From the NCBI RefSeq assembly GCF_023227875.1, contig NZ_JALOCH010000014.1, positions 4,339 to 68,338 of the forward strand: a DNA stretch of 64,000 nt, given 5' to 3'. Position numbers and translations under genes: made by a program. Positions 8,958 to 16,154 of this stretch are shown here, in pieces (the first letter of the stretch is position 1; every line of letters begins with the position of its first letter). The notes under the pieces are model-generated. The model did no database searches, was not told the DNA's origin, and was given only the letters and a program-made list of their open reading frames with translations. This DNA comes from Methanoregula sp. Its GTDB lineage: Archaea; Halobacteriota; Methanomicrobia; Methanomicrobiales; Methanospirillaceae.

Positions 8958-9416
8958 ATGGCAGAACAACCCACCTGCTCCTGCGGAGCAAACGAGCAGA
9001 AACGGATCATCTTTCCCTGTGCCGGGCAGGCTAACACCGGGCAGCTTACGAACCTTGCAGCGCTCCAGCTGACAGAAGAGGGCTATGGCAGTATCGCCTG
9101 CGTAGCGCTGCTTGCAATCAGTGCCGAATCACTTGTTGCGAATGCGAAGAAGGTCGATGAGGTGGTCATCCTCGATGGCTGCCCGATGCTCTGCGCACAG
9201 AAGATCGCTGAGGCACAGGGTGTCCCGGTGGGCCAGCACCTCATCATGACCGAGCTTGGCATCACCAAGGGTCCTTCCAAATCCTACACGAATGACGATG
9301 TCGAGACGATCGTGGACGCGTGCTGGAAGGGTGCGGGCCGGAAGACCTGCCCGGAACCGAAGAAGGCCGGCGGAAAAGACGGCGGGTGCGGCTGCGGGTG
9401 TGGTAACACCTGCTGA
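8958..9416 (+). CDS. DGC-domain putative zinc-binding protein (copy 2, Cys-rich tail)
   Basis: 152 residues, the largest of the three DGC paralogues. The motif LDGCPMLCAQK replaces IDGCPVACAKK of copy 1. The C-terminus adds a metallothionein-like run (GGCGCGCGNTC) not present in the others, plus CSCG near the N-terminus. The extra thiols suggest metal buffering or delivery. It starts 4 bp after the thioredoxin stop. Confidence 0.82.
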   Translation: MAEQPTCSCGANEQKRIIFPCAGQANTGQLTNLAALQLTEEGYGSIACVALLAISAESLVANAKKVDEVVILDGCPMLCAQKIAEAQGVPVGQHLIMTELGITKGPSKSYTNDDVETIVDACWKGAGRKTCPEPKKAGGKDGGCGCGCGNTC

Positions 9417-9431
9417 AGAGACGATGTCACC

Positions 9432-9779
9432 ATGACGTACGCAATTGTCACCTGTTCGGGCATCTCGAATACCGGGAAACTCACCACGCAGGCAGGAATG
9501 CTCTTAATGCAGCGAAAGCCTGGCATGTTCCTCTGCATGAACTGCAAACAGTCCGCAGAATCCCTAAAGACGGATGCGGGAGGGGCAGAGCGGCTCATCG
9601 TGATCGACGGGTGCACGGACCACTGTGCCACGAAGAAACTCACCGCGGCCGGCCTTGTGCCGGATGTCCACATCATCGCCACTGAGCTCGGGATCGAGAA
9701 AAACGGGATGGCGGATGTGAAGTATGAAGAGATCGAGAAAGTGGTCAGGGCTGTCATGGATCACGGGAACCCGAAATGA
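9432..9779 (+). CDS. DGC-domain putative zinc-binding protein (copy 3)
   Basis: 115 residues, the shortest and most divergent of the paralogues: the motif reads IDGCTDHCATKK, and CMNCKQS adds a CxxC pair. Its end overlaps the start of the DUF166 gene by 4 bp (ATGA), so translation is probably coupled. Function is unknown beyond likely metal binding. Confidence 0.8.
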   Translation: MTYAIVTCSGISNTGKLTTQAGMLLMQRKPGMFLCMNCKQSAESLKTDAGGAERLIVIDGCTDHCATKKLTAAGLVPDVHIIATELGIEKNGMADVKYEEIEKVVRAVMDHGNPK

Positions 9780-10465
9780 AGATCGGTGTTGTCAGCGATG
9801 GGAAATTTGGCGACCGGGCCTTTGAGGTCATAAAGGAGAAGTTCCCGGTGGAATGGATCGTGGCTCCCTTTATTCAGAGCCCGATCGCTGATGACATCGA
9901 GCTTTCGCTCCCGGAATGCGATCTTTATATCTCCTATGTCCGCCACCCGGATGTTGCCCTCGCGATCATTGAGAAGCAGAAACCGGTGATCCTCGGGGTC
10001 AGTTTCGGCCCCGGTTTCATCAGGCAGGCAAAGGAGATAAACGAGAATATCATCGCACCCCCGACCATGTGCTCGATCGAAGACAATACCTGGGTGCCGG
10101 AGATCAATGAGTTTGCAAAGGTGTTCGGGAAACCTTTGTTTGATGTAACTGTCCGAGACGACGGGACTGTTGAAAACATCAGGGTGATCCGGGGATCCCC
10201 GTGCGGTTCGACCGTGGCAGCAAGTGCGGAACTGCCCGGGACACAAGTCAGTCCCGAACAGCTCCAGCACTATGGTCTGCGGATCTGCCACTTCTGCCGG
10301 GCACCCCGGCTCGGGAAGACCTGCGACAAGGAAGTGTCCGGTCTTATTCATATCCGGGAACTGGTCCATGCAATCAGCGCCAGGGCACCCGCTGTCGGTG
10401 AACGCGTGAAGCAGTTTGCCGACGGGATGGAGAAGATCATCGACCAGAAAATGACAAGAGGATAA
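9776..10465 (+). CDS. DUF166 family protein
   Basis: 229 residues that open with KIGVVSDGKFGDRAFEVI, typical of the methanogen DUF166 family, which has no established reaction. Several conserved Cys occur (PTMCSIED, GSPCGSTVAAS, CHFCRAPRLGKTCDKE). It is translationally coupled to DGC copy 3 and lies 4 bp before permease 2, so it belongs to the metal(loid) operon here. The cysteine pattern suggests metal or cluster binding, by inference. Confidence 0.82.
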   Translation: MKIGVVSDGKFGDRAFEVIKEKFPVEWIVAPFIQSPIADDIELSLPECDLYISYVRHPDVALAIIEKQKPVILGVSFGPGFIRQAKEINENIIAPPTMCSIEDNTWVPEINEFAKVFGKPLFDVTVRDDGTVENIRVIRGSPCGSTVAASAELPGTQVSPEQLQHYGLRICHFCRAPRLGKTCDKEVSGLIHIRELVHAISARAPAVGERVKQFADGMEKIIDQKMTRG

Positions 10466-10469
10466 CACC

Positions 10470-11429
10470 ATGCAGGACTATTTACAATTATTTGCCGACT
10501 GGGTAACCTACACAATCTTCGGGCTCGTGCAGGGCAACCCCCTTGCATCGTCCGTGAACTTCTTTGTCTACGACACGATCAAGGTCACGCTGCTGCTCGC
10601 GGTGATCGTCTTTGCCGTGGGTATCGTACGGACGTTCATCACGCCGCAGAAAGTGAAGAAGTGGGTAGCAGGCCGCACCGAGGGCGCCGGCAACGTGCTC
10701 GCCGCCCTCCTCGGCATCCCCACGCCGTTCTGCTCCTGCTCGGCAGTCCCGCTCTTCATTGGTTTTGTCGAGAGCGGCGTGCCGCTTGGCATCACGTTCT
10801 CGTTCCTGATCGCATCGCCCCTCATCAACGAGGTCGCGGCCGCCATGCTCCTTGCTATGTTCGGCTGGCAGATCGCACTCATCTACATTGTGTCCGGGCT
10901 CGTCATCGCAATTGTCGCGGGCATCATCATCGGGCGCCTCCACATGGAGGGTCAGGTAGAGGACTTTGTCTGGAAGTGCAGGATGCACGACCAGCCGGAC
11001 AAGACGATGACGTGGAAGGAGCGGGTCGATTTCGGGATCAGCGAGTCGAAAGCCATTACCCTGAAAGTGCTGCCTTACATCATCATCGGTATCGCCATCG
11101 GTGCCGTAATCCACGGGTATGCCCCATCGGATTTCCTTGTCACGATTGCCGGCCCGGACAACCCGCTCGCCGTCCCGGTTGCAGTGCTGCTCGGCATCCC
11201 GCTCTATTCGAACGCAGCGGGGATGATCCCGATCATGGAAGTCCTCACGGCAAAGGGAATGGCGATCGGGACAGCACTCGCCTTCATGATGGCGGTTATC
11301 GGGCTCTCGCTGCCGGAGATGGTCATCCTGCGGAAAGTGATCAAGATCAAGCTGCTCGCAATCTTTGCAGTCATCCTGTTTGTTTCATTCACGCTCACGG
11401 GCTACCTGTTTAATGCGATACTGGGGTAA
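10470..11429 (+). CDS. UPF0718/ArsP-type permease (copy 2)
   Basis: 319 residues with about eight to nine membrane helices. It carries the family motif PFCSCSAVPLFIGF and its second-half counterpart GIPLYSNAAGMIP, so it is the more canonical of the two permeases. Family members include exporters of methylated arsenicals. Here it is flanked by DUF166 and ACR3. Two different permeases in one operon suggest either a complex or two substrates. Confidence 0.87.
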   Translation: MQDYLQLFADWVTYTIFGLVQGNPLASSVNFFVYDTIKVTLLLAVIVFAVGIVRTFITPQKVKKWVAGRTEGAGNVLAALLGIPTPFCSCSAVPLFIGFVESGVPLGITFSFLIASPLINEVAAAMLLAMFGWQIALIYIVSGLVIAIVAGIIIGRLHMEGQVEDFVWKCRMHDQPDKTMTWKERVDFGISESKAITLKVLPYIIIGIAIGAVIHGYAPSDFLVTIAGPDNPLAVPVAVLLGIPLYSNAAGMIPIMEVLTAKGMAIGTALAFMMAVIGLSLPEMVILRKVIKIKLLAIFAVILFVSFTLTGYLFNAILG

Positions 11430-11454
11430 ACAGGAAATAACGATGTGATGAAGT

Positions 11455-12534
11455 ATGGAAACGCAGGTAAAACAACTCTCCTTTCTTGACCGGTACCTGA
11501 CCCTCTGGATCTTCCTCGCCATGGCGGTCGGTATCGGTATCGGCTATTTCGCGCCATCGGTACCGGCCGTGATCACCGGCCTCTCAGTAGGGACAACCTC
11601 CATCCCCATCGCCATCGGCCTGATCCTGATGATGTACCCGCCGCTCGCGAAGGTGAAGTACGAGGAGCTGAGGAATGTCTTCCGGGATACGAAAGTCCTT
11701 GGCCTCTCCGTTGTCCAGAACTGGATTGTCGGCCCGGTCCTGATGTTCGTCCTTGCCGTTGTCTTCCTCCGCGACCAGCCGCTCTTCATGTACGGCCTCA
11801 TCCTCGTGGGGATCGCCCGGTGCATCGCGATGGTGATCGTCTGGAACGACCTTGCGGGCGGCGACTGCGAGTACTGCGCAACCATCGTGGGCCTGAATTC
11901 CCTATTTCAGGTCTTCTTTTACTCGGTCTATGCCTGGTTCTTCATCACGTACCTGCCCCCGCTGCTCGGCATAGGGGCCGGTTCCGCGGTATCGATTACC
12001 ATCCTCCAGATCGCCGGGAGCGTCTTTATCTACCTCGGCATCCCGTTCATTGCCGGCATGGTCACGCGGTATACCCTGCTCCGCGTGAAGTCAAAGGAGT
12101 GGTACGAGCAGGTCTTCATCACGAAGATATCCCCGATCACGCTCATTGCTCTGCTCTTCACGATCATCGTGATGTTCTCGCTCAAGGGCGAGTATATTGT
12201 CAACGTCCCGTTCGATGTTGTGAGGGTCGCGATCCCGCTGCTCGTGTACTTCATCATCATGTTCTTTGCCAGTTTCTGGATGTCCTGGCGGCTTGGCATC
12301 GATTACGGGAAGTCGGCCTCGCTCTCGTTTACTGCGGCCTCCAATAACTTCGAGCTTGCCATTGCTGTTGCCATCGCCGTCTTCGGCATTGCCTCCCCGG
12401 TGGCATTTGCCACGGTCATCGGCCCGCTCGTCGAGGTGCCGGTGCTGATTGGTCTTGTCAATGTTTCTCTCTGGCTGAAAGAGAGATGGTACAGCGGAAC
12501 GGGCACTGCAGCATGCAGCCCGCCTGTGCGCTAA
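11455..12534 (+). CDS. acr3: Arsenite efflux transporter ACR3
   Basis: 359 residues with about ten membrane spans. The conserved ACR3 segment around GIARCIAMVIVWNDLAGGD contains the essential Cys of the family. ACR3 exports arsenite or arsenite-thiol driven by the proton gradient and is regulated by ArsR. No arsenate reductase or ArsM gene is seen nearby. It follows permease 2 by 25 bp. Confidence 0.93.
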   Translation: METQVKQLSFLDRYLTLWIFLAMAVGIGIGYFAPSVPAVITGLSVGTTSIPIAIGLILMMYPPLAKVKYEELRNVFRDTKVLGLSVVQNWIVGPVLMFVLAVVFLRDQPLFMYGLILVGIARCIAMVIVWNDLAGGDCEYCATIVGLNSLFQVFFYSVYAWFFITYLPPLLGIGAGSAVSITILQIAGSVFIYLGIPFIAGMVTRYTLLRVKSKEWYEQVFITKISPITLIALLFTIIVMFSLKGEYIVNVPFDVVRVAIPLLVYFIIMFFASFWMSWRLGIDYGKSASLSFTAASNNFELAIAVAIAVFGIASPVAFATVIGPLVEVPVLIGLVNVSLWLKERWYSGTGTAACSPPVR

Positions 12535-12557
12535 AAAAGGATGATCGGTGTCGTGTT

Positions 12558-13241
12558 ATGCTGAAAATTCCCCCGCATCCGGAATATCCTCCAGAGGAGG
12601 GGCGATACCTGCGGGGGAACGATTATTCCCCGGTCGCGGTGGTTATCATCCTCACGTATGATGCCGAAGCCATCCCTCCGGAGATCGAAAAACTCGTGCG
12701 GACCGGTGTCGAAGCCGGCGCCGCGCTCTCCGGTACCCTGCAGACCGCCAATATCGGGATCGAGAAGATCATCTGTAATGTCATAGCCAACCCGAACATC
12801 CGGTACCTCATTCTCGGCGGCCCGGAATCGGAAGGCCATAAGACCGGTGATGCGATCAAGGCGTTGTTCCGGAACGGTGTCGATGACAAGAAACGCATTA
12901 TCGGGACATCGGGACTTTCAGCGTACCTGTACAATGTCCCGGTGGAGTTCATCACCCGGTTCCGGGAACAGGTGACCCTTGTGGACTGCCAGTTCCAGGA
13001 TGAGAACATGATCCGGAAAGCGGTCTGGTCCTGTTTCCAGGAAAAACCCGTAGAGTTCCGGGGACAGATGCTCTCCGATCCGGGTGCATTTCCCGAACCC
13101 CCGTTCAGCGGCAGGCTGACCTGGAATGTGACGCAGCCCTGGGCCGAGCCGGCCGATGACAAGGAGCGTGCGGCAAAGCAGAAAGCGCTGGAACTCATCG
13201 AACGGCTGAAGAAGAAGCAGAGCGCCCGTGACAACAGCTGA
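12558..13241 (+). CDS. Soluble MtrA-like corrinoid protein
   Basis: 227 residues from the ATG at 12558; an in-frame GTG at 12486 would overlap acr3 and is less likely. The body is clearly MtrA: PEYPPEEGRYLRGND-SPVAV at the start and NPNIRYLILGGPESEGHKTG, whose GH histidine matches the cobalt ligand of MtrA in methyl-H4MPT:coenzyme M methyltransferase. The C-terminal membrane helix of the Mtr-complex subunit is missing (it ends in a charged helix), and no mtrB-H genes are present, so it is not the housekeeping subunit. It lies 24 bp after acr3 and 82 bp before the hgc genes. A methyl-carrier role in metal(loid) methylation is inference. Confidence 0.85.
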   Translation: MLKIPPHPEYPPEEGRYLRGNDYSPVAVVIILTYDAEAIPPEIEKLVRTGVEAGAALSGTLQTANIGIEKIICNVIANPNIRYLILGGPESEGHKTGDAIKALFRNGVDDKKRIIGTSGLSAYLYNVPVEFITRFREQVTLVDCQFQDENMIRKAVWSCFQEKPVEFRGQMLSDPGAFPEPPFSGRLTWNVTQPWAEPADDKERAAKQKALELIERLKKKQSARDNS

Positions 13242-13272
13242 TCCCAATCATATTGTTGAAAATTCTGATTTT

Positions 13273-13317
13273 TCTGAAATGTATAAATAGTTTGAAACTT
13301 CACAAGAATAATGAGGT
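13273..13317 (+). promoter_or_regulatory. Promoter of the hgc genes with ArsR-like half-sites
   Basis: A TATA box (TATAAATA, 13282-13289) lies 35 bp before the first hgc start and a GAGGT ribosome site lies at 13313-13317. TCTGAAATG at 13273-13281 is identical to 6486-6494 in the arsR operator, and TTTGAAA follows the TATA box at 13291-13297. The elements bracket the TATA box, as expected for repression. Binding is inferred. Confidence 0.55.
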
Positions 13318-13323
13318 TTCATC

Positions 13324-13614
13324 ATGTCTCCGAAAAAGGGAGCGGATAGTACAAAAAATTCAGGGGAAGCGTCATGCACGTGTCGTCCGGGCTGCCGGGT
13401 CGAGGCGGTGCTGAGCGTGGACGAACGCGGCCAGATGGTGCTGCCAAAAGATGTGAGGGAGAAAGCCGGGATCAGGACCGGTGACAAGCTCGCGCTGATC
13501 AGCTGGGAGAAGGACGGCAGCATCTGCTGTCTTGCGCTGATGAAAGCGGACAACCTGAGCGGCATGGTCAAGGATGTGCTCGGGCCGCTGATGGGTGAGC
13601 AGGGCCGCGAGTAA
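13324..13614 (+). CDS. hgcC: HgcAB-associated AbrB/SpoVT-type protein
   Basis: 96 residues. A short Cys-rich N-terminus (C18, C20, C24) precedes a swapped-hairpin AbrB-like DNA-binding domain (LSVDERGQMVLPKDVREKAG). A Cys pair (SICCLALM, C68-C69) lies near the end. Proteins of this type sit directly before hgcA in many mercury-methylating anaerobes and are annotated as HgcAB-associated. It may be a metal-sensing regulator of the pair; its role is unproven. It ends 9 bp before hgcA. Confidence 0.82.
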   Translation: MSPKKGADSTKNSGEASCTCRPGCRVEAVLSVDERGQMVLPKDVREKAGIRTGDKLALISWEKDGSICCLALMKADNLSGMVKDVLGPLMGEQGRE

Positions 13615-13623
13615 GGGGATACC

Positions 13624-14694
13624 ATGGAAACCAAAGATACGGCCGCATCGGCCTGTTCATGTTCGGCATCTGCCCAGGCCCCGTCCTGCGGTTGTGATGC
13701 TGCAGTGCGTTCACCCGCAGAGATCCGGACAACAGACAGCACGATCACCCCCGCCAACCGGCTCGACCACTTTGCGGCCCGCTGGGGCTGGAAACGCGAG
13801 AGCCACCGCGTTGTTCCCGGCCTGTACCGGCTCGGGAACCCAAGCACCGAGTCCCCGGTCTTTGCCTCGGCGAACTATACACTCAGCTTTGATGCCCTCC
13901 GCTCGGCGCTTGCAGGTTTCGATGCCTGGATCCTGGTGCTGGATACGAAAGGGATCAATGTCTGGTGCGCTGCGGGGAAGGGGACGTTCGGGACGGATGA
14001 GCTGGTCCTCCGGATCCAGTCATCCGGTCTCGAAAATATCGTCAGCCACCGGAAGATCATCGTTCCCCAGCTGGGGGCGCCGGGAATCTCGTGGCCGGAA
14101 GTATTGCGGAGGTCAAAGTTCCTTATGGAATTCGGCCCGGTACGTGCACGGGACCTGTCGGAGTACCTGAAGACTCATAAAGCAACCCCGGCTATGCGGC
14201 GGGTGGAGTTCCCGCTTTGGGACCGGCTGATCCTGATCCCCGTGGAGTTTGTCCACGTTGCCTTCCCGATGGTCATCGTGGCAGCGGTTCTCTGGGTACT
14301 TGCCGGCCCGGTTGCTGCGCTTGCCGTTGTGTCAGCAGTCCTTGCCGGGACTGCGCTATTCCCTGCACTGCTGTTGTTTATTCCGACACAGGACTTCTCA
14401 ACAAAAGGCCTGATCCTGGGTGGCGTTGTTGCCATCCCCTTCGCGGTTGTGTTCGGTACTAACCCTCTCCTGCCTGGCTGGGCGAATGCGGCGGGAGCTG
14501 CAACGGCCCTTCTTGTAATACCGGCAGTGGTCGCCTATAGTGCCCTGAACTTTACCGGGGCTACGACTTTCACCTCCCGCACCGGAGTGAAAAAGGAGAT
14601 CTTCCGGTACGTCCCCCTTATGGCAGTGATGGCCGTGGTCGGTTCGGTTGCGGGAATTACTCTTGGTGTGAGCAGGCTGCTTGGAGTGATCTGA
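13624..14694 (+). CDS. hgcA: Mercury methylation corrinoid protein HgcA
   Basis: 356 residues. A Cys-rich N-terminal tail (C11, C13, C22, C24) leads into the corrinoid-binding domain with the diagnostic cap helix NVWCAAGK (112-119), where Cys115 is the expected lower ligand of cobalt. Five membrane helices follow (about 201-226, 228-254, 262-279, 288-308, 329-353), the published HgcA architecture. HgcA transfers a methyl group from its corrinoid to Hg(II), giving methylmercury. A good ribosome site (AAGGGGAT) precedes the ATG. The stop overlaps the hgcB start (TGATG), so the pair is translationally coupled. Confidence 0.96.
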   Translation: METKDTAASACSCSASAQAPSCGCDAAVRSPAEIRTTDSTITPANRLDHFAARWGWKRESHRVVPGLYRLGNPSTESPVFASANYTLSFDALRSALAGFDAWILVLDTKGINVWCAAGKGTFGTDELVLRIQSSGLENIVSHRKIIVPQLGAPGISWPEVLRRSKFLMEFGPVRARDLSEYLKTHKATPAMRRVEFPLWDRLILIPVEFVHVAFPMVIVAAVLWVLAGPVAALAVVSAVLAGTALFPALLLFIPTQDFSTKGLILGGVVAIPFAVVFGTNPLLPGWANAAGAATALLVIPAVVAYSALNFTGATTFTSRTGVKKEIFRYVPLMAVMAVVGSVAGITLGVSRLLGVI

Positions 14695-15080
14695 TGTTTA
14701 AATCCGAAGAGGTTCATCAGAACCTTGAGGCGAAGAAGAATCCGTCAGGATTCTTCGACTCCTATTCAGAAACCAGCCTGAAATACGACCCCGACCGGTG
14801 CATCAACTGCAAGCGCTGCACGCAGGTCTGCCCGCACGCGGTCTTTGCCGAAGGAAATGAGCATGCAGAACTCGCAAACCCCGCTTCCTGCATGGAGTGC
14901 GGTGCCTGTGCGAAGAACTGTCCGGTACAGGCTATCGAGGTACAGAGCGGCGTCGGGTGTGCATGGGCGATGATCGGGGCGGCACTGAGAGGAAAGGATA
15001 TGGATACTGAGTGCAGTTGCGGCGGGGACGCGGGCTCATGCTGTGGCCAGTCAGAGAAAACAGGCTGTGGCGGGAAGTGA
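14694..15080 (+). CDS. hgcB: Mercury methylation ferredoxin HgcB
   Basis: 128 residues with two 4Fe-4S motifs (C36, C39, C42, C46 and C66, C69, C72, C76; CMECGACAKNCP). Cys89 (VGCAWAMI) matches the conserved lone Cys of HgcB, and a Cys-rich tail has CSC at 107-109, a vicinal pair at 116-117 and C125. HgcB reduces the HgcA corrinoid to Co(I) and its tail may deliver Hg(II). The 30-residue N-terminal extension before the ferredoxin fold is unusual: residues about 6-22 are encoded by a palindromic repeat related to the array at the right end of the window. Confidence 0.95.
   Translation: MFKSEEVHQNLEAKKNPSGFFDSYSETSLKYDPDRCINCKRCTQVCPHAVFAEGNEHAELANPASCMECGACAKNCPVQAIEVQSGVGCAWAMIGAALRGKDMDTECSCGGDAGSCCGQSEKTGCGGK
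14711..14758 (+). repeat. Palindromic repeat unit inside the 5' end of hgcB
   Basis: CATCAGAACCTTGAG followed by the hairpin GAAGAATCC-GTCA-GGATTCTTC (stem 14735-14743 with 14748-14756). The unit at 63650-63690 has the same order: CATCAGACCTTGAG, then GAAGAACCC-GAA-GGGTTCTTC, then GA. Stem changes are matched on both sides (AATCC/GGATT against AACCC/GGGTT), which points to a structured repeat family rather than chance. Confidence 0.6.
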
Positions 15081-15203
15081 CAACGGATATCATGAACCCG
15101 CAGACAAAGAAACTCGTGTTCCCTGGCCGGATCGTTCCATACGGGTAAGGTGACGCCATGTTGCCCCTGTCCGGAGAGTCTGCGAGCGAAAAAAGGAGTA
15201 AAA

Positions 15204-15941
15204 TTATTCTGTCACTGCTGCTGTGATGGTTGTGCTGTCATAGATCCTGGTCCAGCACCGGGCCTGGAAGACCATGAAGATTGGCGAGAGAATGAGGAAG
15301 AACAGCATGGATACAAGGATTACCACGCCAAGGATCGGGAAAAACCCAAATCCCATGGCGACTGCCAGCACGATGCTCAGGATGAGCATGACCGTGAACA
15401 GTACCATGACGGGGACTGCGACAATTATCGCAACGAGAACGATCCCGATGATATAGTTGATCCACCCGATCTTCCCGATATGTTCGCTGATCTCCTTAAA
15501 CCGGAATGCATCGGAGAAGCGGCCGGTCCGTGCAAACCGGATGGAGACGACCGGCAGTACCAGGGCTATGATGAACTCCACGAGATACATGAGCAGCATG
15601 AGCGCGATATTTGGTTCCCACGAGGATGCCATGGCAGCTTCGACCTGGCCCGACAGGACTTCTGCCACCAGCGGCCCGTAGGTTGCCAGCCAGAGGATGA
15701 TGATGGGGATCGAGTATACAAGTGCAATGACCATCAGTTTCAGGCCGTCAATGAATAACCTCCCCCACGGGTCGACCTCCGGCGCGGTCTCTGCCCCGCG
15801 ATAAATCCGCATTATATACCCGTTCATCGGTATGGCGAGAAGGATGAGTGCGAGGATCATCCTTGCCCACCGGCCGCCGTTCCCAAATACGCCCTGGCGT
15901 GTATAGCCAAAGGCGTCGCGTACTATCTCTGTGTAATCCAT
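15204..15941 (-). CDS. DUF4013 family membrane protein
   Basis: 245 residues with about five to six membrane helices. The opening DYTEIVRDAFGYTRQGVFGNGGRWARM is typical of DUF4013 proteins of methanogens, whose function is unknown. It is convergent with hgcB, with 123 bp between them that hold no supported gene. Confidence 0.8.
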   Translation of the reverse strand: MDYTEIVRDAFGYTRQGVFGNGGRWARMILALILLAIPMNGYIMRIYRGAETAPEVDPWGRLFIDGLKLMVIALVYSIPIIILWLATYGPLVAEVLSGQVEAAMASSWEPNIALMLLMYLVEFIIALVLPVVSIRFARTGRFSDAFRFKEISEHIGKIGWINYIIGIVLVAIIVAVPVMVLFTVMLILSIVLAVAMGFGFFPILGVVILVSMLFFLILSPIFMVFQARCWTRIYDSTTITAAVTE

Positions 15942-15967
15942 GCGTTCACCAAAAATGTCACCAGGCA

Positions 15968-16047
15968 GATCCCTGCCCGGTCAGGTTATTGTACGGAGTG
16001 TGGCCTTTTTGGAAAATAATGCTATCTGGGCCGATCCCTGCCCGGTC
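15968..16047. repeat. 15-bp direct repeat between DUF4013 and DUF169 genes
   Basis: GATCCCTGCCCGGTC occurs at 15968-15982 and again at 16033-16047, 65 bp apart, between two divergent genes. It could be a regulatory site or a remnant of duplication; nothing else supports a choice. Confidence 0.5.
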
Positions 16048-16154
16048 CCGGACATCACGATCGGGAACGACTGCATGCCCTATCACTACGTTTATGTAGT
16101 CGGCATGATATGGTGTAAATACCGATAACCCTCGGATGGATGGTGTTTGTGGAT

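Noticed and set aside
12558..13241. Housekeeping MtrA of the Na+-pumping Mtr complex
   Set aside because: It lacks the C-terminal membrane helix and is not linked to mtrB-H.
15092..15148. 18-codon ORF after hgcB
   Set aside because: No ribosome site fits well and the peptide matches no family; too short to support.
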